DNA of 64,000 nt from Streptomyces coelicoflavus (GTDB taxonomy: Bacteria > Actinomycetota > Actinomycetes > Streptomycetales > Streptomycetaceae): NCBI RefSeq assembly GCF_003112555.1, contig NZ_BEWB01000008.1, forward strand, positions 372,001-436,000, in the 5' to 3' direction. The position numbers were made by a program, and so were the translations under genes. Shown piece by piece: positions 60,621 to 64,000 of the stretch; the stretch's first letter is position 1; each line of letters starts with the position of its first letter. The notes under the pieces were generated by a model. It saw nothing but the letters and a program-made list of their open reading frames with translations. It made no database searches and was not told where the DNA came from.

Positions 60621-63089
60621 TCAGTCCTCGTGCCCGAGTTGCAGGTCGCGCTCGGTGCGGCCGCCGCCGGCCACCTGGAGGACGGTGGCGACGGGCGGAT
60701 AGCCGGCCGCGATGACGGTGTACTCGCCGGACGACAGGTCGACGAACCGGAACGTGCCGTCGGGCCCGGTGGTCAGGGTGTCCACCACGTTGCCCGCCGC
60801 GTCGAGCAGCGTCACGCGCGCGTCCTCGACGATGCGTCCGCCACTGGCCCGCACGGTGCCGCGCAGCACGGCGCCGCCGGCCAGTTCGACGTCCTGGCGG
60901 GTCTCGCGGGCGGCCTGCACGCTGACCGGCAGTGCGGCCGGGCGGAAGGCGGGGGCGCTGGCGGCGAGGGTGTACTCGCCGGCCACCAGATCCGTGATGA
61001 CGTAGCCGCCCTCGCGGCCGCTGCGGGTGGTGGAGACGACCTCGCCGTGGACGTTGGTGAGGGTGACGATCGCGTCGCGCACGGGGCTGCCGTCGGCGGT
61101 CACGACGCTGCCGGCCAGGCGTCCGGCGCCGCCGAGGACCACGTCCAGTTCCACCGGGCGTTCGCCGACGGTCACGGAGACGGCCTGCGGCTGGTGGCCG
61201 CCGGCCGCGGCGATCAGGACGTACGCCCCGGAGCCGGGCGTGGCCAGCGCGTACCGTCCGTCGTCGCCGCTGGCGCCCCGGCCGATCTGCTGTCCTCCGA
61301 CGTCGATGAGGGTGAGCGCCGCACGCGGCACGACGGTGCCGTCGGGGTGCTGCACCGTGCCGCAGACGGGGATGCCGCCCGTGTAGGGCGACCGGGCCGG
61401 CGGGACCTGGGCGGCCGGCTGCGCCTGCGGTGTGTACTGCGCCTGCTGTGCGGTCTCCGGCTCGGTGACGGGGGCGTTGTGGGACACCAGGGGTTTCTCC
61501 TTGAGGAAGAGGGCGATGAGGAGCCCGAGGACGAGCACCGGCACCAGGTAGAGGAAGATCCGCGGCATGGCGTCGGCGTACGCCGCGATGTAGGCGTCGC
61601 GCAGCGCCGGGGGCAGGGAGTGGACGAGCTGGGGGGTGATGGCCTCGGCGTCGGGGAGCCCGGCGCCCGCGTCGGCGGGGACCCGGTCGGCCAGGGCGTC
61701 GGTGAGCCGGCCCGCGAAGAGGGTGCCGAAGACGGCCGCGCCGACGCTGCCGCCGATCTGCCGGAAGTAGTTGTTGGCGCTGGTGGCGGTGCCCAGGTCG
61801 GTGGGGCGCACGGAGTTCTGGACGGCGAGGACTAGGACGGGCATCACCATGCCGATGCCGGCGCCGAGGACGGCCATCCAGATGCTGTAGTGCAGCCGGG
61901 GCGTGTCGATGTCGAGGCGGGAGAGCAGCCACATGCCGACGACGGACAGCGCGCTGCCGAGGATCGGGTGGATCCGGTAGTGACCGGTGCGGCTGATGAG
62001 CTGCCCGGAGACGATCGAGGCGACGACGACGCCGCCCATCATCGGCAGCATCAGCAGGCCGGACTCGGTGGCGCTGGCGCCGTCGACCATTTGCAGGAAG
62101 GTCGGCAGGTAGCTGGCGGCGCCGAACAGGGCGACGCCGACGACGAGGCCGACCAGGGCGGTGACGTTGAAGACGGAGTCCCGGAACAGGCGCAGCGGGA
62201 TCAGCGGTTCGGGTGCGAAGCGCTCGGCGACGACGAAGAGCAGGGTCGACCCGACCGCGCCGGCGGCGAGACCGAGGATCGTCCTCGACCCCCAGTCGTA
62301 CTCGGTGCCGCCCCAGCTGGTGAGCAGCACCAGGCAGGTGGAGGCGGCGGCGAGCAGCAGGGCGCCGAGGACGTCCAGGCGCGGTTTGACCCTGGGCCTG
62401 GGCAGCTTGAGGACGACGGCGACGACGGCCATGGTGACCAGGCCGAAGGGCACGTTGATGTAGAAGCACCAGCGCCAGGAGAGGTGGTCGGTGAAGTAGC
62501 CGCCGAGCAACGGGCCCGCGACGGAAGCGAGTCCGAAGGCGGCGCCGATCAGGCCCATGAAGCGGCCGCGCTCGCGGGGCGGCACGATGTCCGCGATGAT
62601 CGCCTGCACGCCGATCATCAGGCCGCCCGCGCCGACGCCCTGCACCGCGCGGAAGGCGATCAGCTGGTCCATGCTCTGCGCGCGTCCGGCGAGCGCGGAG
62701 CCGGCGACGAAGACCAGGATGGCGAACTGGAAGACGCCCTTGCGCCCGAAGAGGTCGCCGAGCTTGCCGTAGATCGGCAGTCCGACGGTCGAGGTGAGCA
62801 GGTACGCGGTGATCGCCCAGGACATCCGGTCCAGACCGTGCAGCTCGCCGACGATCTTCGGCAGCGCGGTGGCGACGATCATCTGCTCGAGGGCGGCGAG
62901 CAGCAGCGCCAGCATCAGCCCGACGAAGACCAGCCGCACCCGGCGCGGGCTCAGCCCGGCGTCCGGCTCCCCACCCGGTTCGCGCCCCGGTTCCCGCTCC
63001 GGTCCGGTGGCGGGTGGTTCGGGTGGCGCCTGGGCCGCGGCGACCGGTCCGTCCTGCACCGGATCCTGCACCAGAGTGATCCCGCCCAC
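60621..63089 (-). CDS. MFS transporter (DHA2) fused to three carboxypeptidase-regulatory-like domains
   Basis: 822 residues. Residues ~50-560 form a DHA2 transporter (VFVGLMLALLLAALEQMIVA, GKLGDLFGRKGVFQ, GAGGLMIGVQAIIADIVPPR). After a Gln/Pro linker, three ~75-residue beta-domains follow, each with the CarboxypepD_reg pattern: GTVQHPDGTVVPRAALTLID, GSVVTADGSPVRDAIVTLTN and GTVRASGGRIVEDARVTLLD, each continuing into a G-x-Y-x-L type strand. GGGGAG precedes the GTG start. A 14-helix protein would put the tail in the cytoplasm, unusual for this domain. Drug efflux is likely; the tail role is unknown. Confidence 0.88.
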   Translation of the reverse strand: MGGITLVQDPVQDGPVAAAQAPPEPPATGPEREPGREPGGEPDAGLSPRRVRLVFVGLMLALLLAALEQMIVATALPKIVGELHGLDRMSWAITAYLLTSTVGLPIYGKLGDLFGRKGVFQFAILVFVAGSALAGRAQSMDQLIAFRAVQGVGAGGLMIGVQAIIADIVPPRERGRFMGLIGAAFGLASVAGPLLGGYFTDHLSWRWCFYINVPFGLVTMAVVAVVLKLPRPRVKPRLDVLGALLLAAASTCLVLLTSWGGTEYDWGSRTILGLAAGAVGSTLLFVVAERFAPEPLIPLRLFRDSVFNVTALVGLVVGVALFGAASYLPTFLQMVDGASATESGLLMLPMMGGVVVASIVSGQLISRTGHYRIHPILGSALSVVGMWLLSRLDIDTPRLHYSIWMAVLGAGIGMVMPVLVLAVQNSVRPTDLGTATSANNYFRQIGGSVGAAVFGTLFAGRLTDALADRVPADAGAGLPDAEAITPQLVHSLPPALRDAYIAAYADAMPRIFLYLVPVLVLGLLIALFLKEKPLVSHNAPVTEPETAQQAQYTPQAQPAAQVPPARSPYTGGIPVCGTVQHPDGTVVPRAALTLIDVGGQQIGRGASGDDGRYALATPGSGAYVLIAAAGGHQPQAVSVTVGERPVELDVVLGGAGRLAGSVVTADGSPVRDAIVTLTNVHGEVVSTTRSGREGGYVITDLVAGEYTLAASAPAFRPAALPVSVQAARETRQDVELAGGAVLRGTVRASGGRIVEDARVTLLDAAGNVVDTLTTGPDGTFRFVDLSSGEYTVIAAGYPPVATVLQVAGGGRTERDLQLGHED

Positions 63090-63239
63090 GTACCGCTCCC
63101 CTCGTCACACCTGCTCACATTTGCCACCTGAGGCGACAACTGCGAACAAGTGCGACGAGTTACGGAAGCACGACGGGTTCGCGCGGAGATCACTCGAACC
63201 GGTGAGGCACCCAACGGGCGCCCCACGCTTGCCGTTTGG

Positions 63240-63683
63240 CTACTTCTCGACCTCGGTGGCGAGCTTGGCGAGCATGGCGTCGTAGATCCGGGCGAGGCCC
63301 TTGGGCGCGAAGGTCTTCTCGAAGAAGCCGCCGACGCCGCCGGCGCCCTGCCAGGTGGTGACGACGACGACCCGGGCCTTGCCCTCGCCCGCCGGGGTGA
63401 CCCGCCAGGTGGTGACCATGGAGGAGTTGCGGTCCTTCTCGACCAGCTCGCCGTCGGTGGGCTCGGTGACCTCCAGCAGACAGTCGCGGACACGCTTGCT
63501 CGTGGCCTGGAGCTTCCAGTGCACGAGGGTGCCCTCGCCGTCGCCGCCCTCACGGACCTCGTACTCGCTGAAGTGCTCGGGAAGCAGCTTCTCGCGGGTG
63601 CCGCTGTAGTCGGCGAGGGTGTCGAACACCGTCTCCGCGTCCGCTGCGACGATCCGCTCCGTCGTCGCCTCGACCTGCGCCAT
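63240..63683 (-). CDS. SRPBCC-family protein
   Basis: A 147-residue START-like fold protein: EATTERIVAADAETVFDTLA opens it, with WKLQATSKRVRDCLLEVTEP and RVVVVTTWQGAGGVGGFFEK later. A hydrophobic-ligand or lipid-binding protein is suggested, ligand unknown. GGAGG lies 6 nt before the ATG. It is divergent from the radical SAM gene, with repeats and an SOS-type operator between them. Confidence 0.87.
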   Translation of the reverse strand: MAQVEATTERIVAADAETVFDTLADYSGTREKLLPEHFSEYEVREGGDGEGTLVHWKLQATSKRVRDCLLEVTEPTDGELVEKDRNSSMVTTWRVTPAGEGKARVVVVTTWQGAGGVGGFFEKTFAPKGLARIYDAMLAKLATEVEK

Positions 63684-63790
63684 CGGGTTCCTCCAGGGCC
63701 TGGTTCTCGGGTTCGGGGCAAGCCAACCACCCCACCGCGCGGCCACCAAATCGGGGGGCGTGAAGCGGCCCCGCGCGACTCGTCCGCCGG

Positions 63791-63829
63791 CTCGTCCGCA
63801 CGACTCGTCCGCACGACTCGTCCGCACGA
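63791..63829 (+). repeat. Three perfect 13-bp tandem repeats
   Basis: CTCGTCCGCACGA occurs three times without change, after a partial 12-bp copy. The array ends 6 bp before the LexA-type palindrome and lies in the divergent promoter region. Confidence 0.9.
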
Positions 63830-63835
63830 TCAAGG

Positions 63836-63847
63836 GAACAAGTGTTC
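63836..63847 (+). promoter_or_regulatory. LexA-type SOS box
   Basis: GAAC-AAGT-GTTC is an exact GAACN4GTTC palindrome, the core LexA operator of actinobacteria and Bacillus. It directly abuts a TATTGT -10 (63848-63853), so bound LexA would block the promoter of the downstream radical SAM gene. Confidence 0.75.
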
Positions 63848-63853
63848 TATTGT
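63848..63853 (+). promoter_or_regulatory. -10 element (TATTGT) for the radical SAM gene
   Basis: TATTGT matches TANNNT and lies 28 nt before the ATG, with AGGAGG in the leader. It touches the SOS box. Confidence 0.55.
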
Positions 63854-63881
63854 GTCGGGCAGTGCTACCGAGGAGGCCGAA

Positions 63882-64000
63882 ATGCGCTGGGAGAACCTCA
63901 CGGACTCCGACCACGCCCGGGCGGCGGACACCGCGCTGTTCGGCGCGGAGGCGGTCGTCACCCGCACGTTCGACACGCCCGAGTTCAGAGGCGTCACCTT
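63882..64000 (+). CDS. Rv2578c-family radical SAM protein (3' partial)
   Basis: Only the first 39 codons are in the window. The N-terminus reads MRWENLTDSDHARAADTALF then FDTPEFRGVTF, the characteristic opening of Rv2578c-family radical SAM proteins, sometimes annotated as spore photoproduct lyase-like. The CxxxCxxC cluster would lie beyond the window edge. AGGAGG precedes the ATG. The SOS box upstream supports a DNA-repair-related role, inferred rather than shown. Confidence 0.8.
   Translation, partial: MRWENLTDSDHARAADTALFGAEAVVTRTFDTPEFRGVT

Noticed and set aside
63139..63155. GAACAAGTGCGAC as a second SOS box upstream of the MFS fusion gene
   Set aside because: It lacks the GTTC half-site and so does not fit GAACN4GTTC.

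Overview
The window is a 64 kb piece of an actinobacterial chromosome, almost certainly Streptomyces. The DNA is very GC-rich, GTG starts are common, and neighbouring genes often overlap through GTGA or ATGA. Marker families agree: DUF5753 and DUF574 proteins, an F420-dependent oxidoreductase, a SigB/SigF-type sigma factor and a gas vesicle cluster in the gvpOAFGYZJLSK order known from Streptomyces. No rRNA, tRNA, CRISPR array, IS element or prophage was found. Coding density is high and no gene-free stretch exceeds 300 bp.

Layout. 1-1.7 kb: a 5'-truncated XRE/DUF5753 regulator and a DUF574 methyltransferase. 1.9-8.4 kb: narGHJI, a respiratory nitrate reductase operon. 8.4-11.8 kb: OsmC peroxidase, then a MoxR ATPase coupled to a metallopeptidase/VWA protein. 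11.9-16.0 kb: APC permease, membrane-anchored type I phosphodiesterase and a small unknown. 16.1-21.5 kb: MBL hydrolase coupled to DedA, a second MBL hydrolase coupled to a degenerate aminotransferase-fold protein with a repeat tail, and a secreted anchored protein. 21.6-26.0 kb: stress sigma factor, AraC/VOC pair and a UvrA2-type ATPase. 26.2-33.3 kb: small stress-type genes (DUF2795, PfpI, DUF6158, baeRF2), an ABC-F protein, a PAP2/diacylglycerol-kinase fusion, a methyltransferase and a 56-residue hydrophobic protein. 33.4-38.7 kb: ten gas vesicle genes in one minus-strand run. 38.8-43.6 kb: a coupled NDH-2, transketolase and LigD-polymerase operon. 43.8-48.4 kb: F420 oxidoreductase, holin-like protein, VOC protein, DUF5107 protein and DUF6204. 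48.4-54.1 kb: acetyltransferase, LD-carboxypeptidase, S9 peptidase, M20 hydrolase and DppA-type D-aminopeptidase, all on the minus strand. 54.4-56.9 kb: divergent TetR and DHA2 exporter followed by a thioesterase remnant. 57-64 kb: methyltransferase, SpoIIE-type phosphatase, an MFS transporter fused to three regulatory-like domains, an SRPBCC protein and the start of an Rv2578c-family radical SAM gene behind a LexA-type operator.

Themes. Much of the window reads as stress and low-oxygen survival: nitrate respiration, gas vesicles, NDH-2, OsmC, SigB-type regulation, ribosome-associated factors and DNA repair (LigD polymerase, UvrA2, radical SAM). GGGTAC-type -10 cores, some palindromic, precede several small genes and could place them under a SigB-class factor such as the one encoded at 21.6-22.4 kb. 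A second theme is repeat-encoded disordered tails, seen on the aminotransferase-like protein, NDH-2, the LigD polymerase, GvpY and GvpZ. All functional calls are by motif recognition only; no database search was run.
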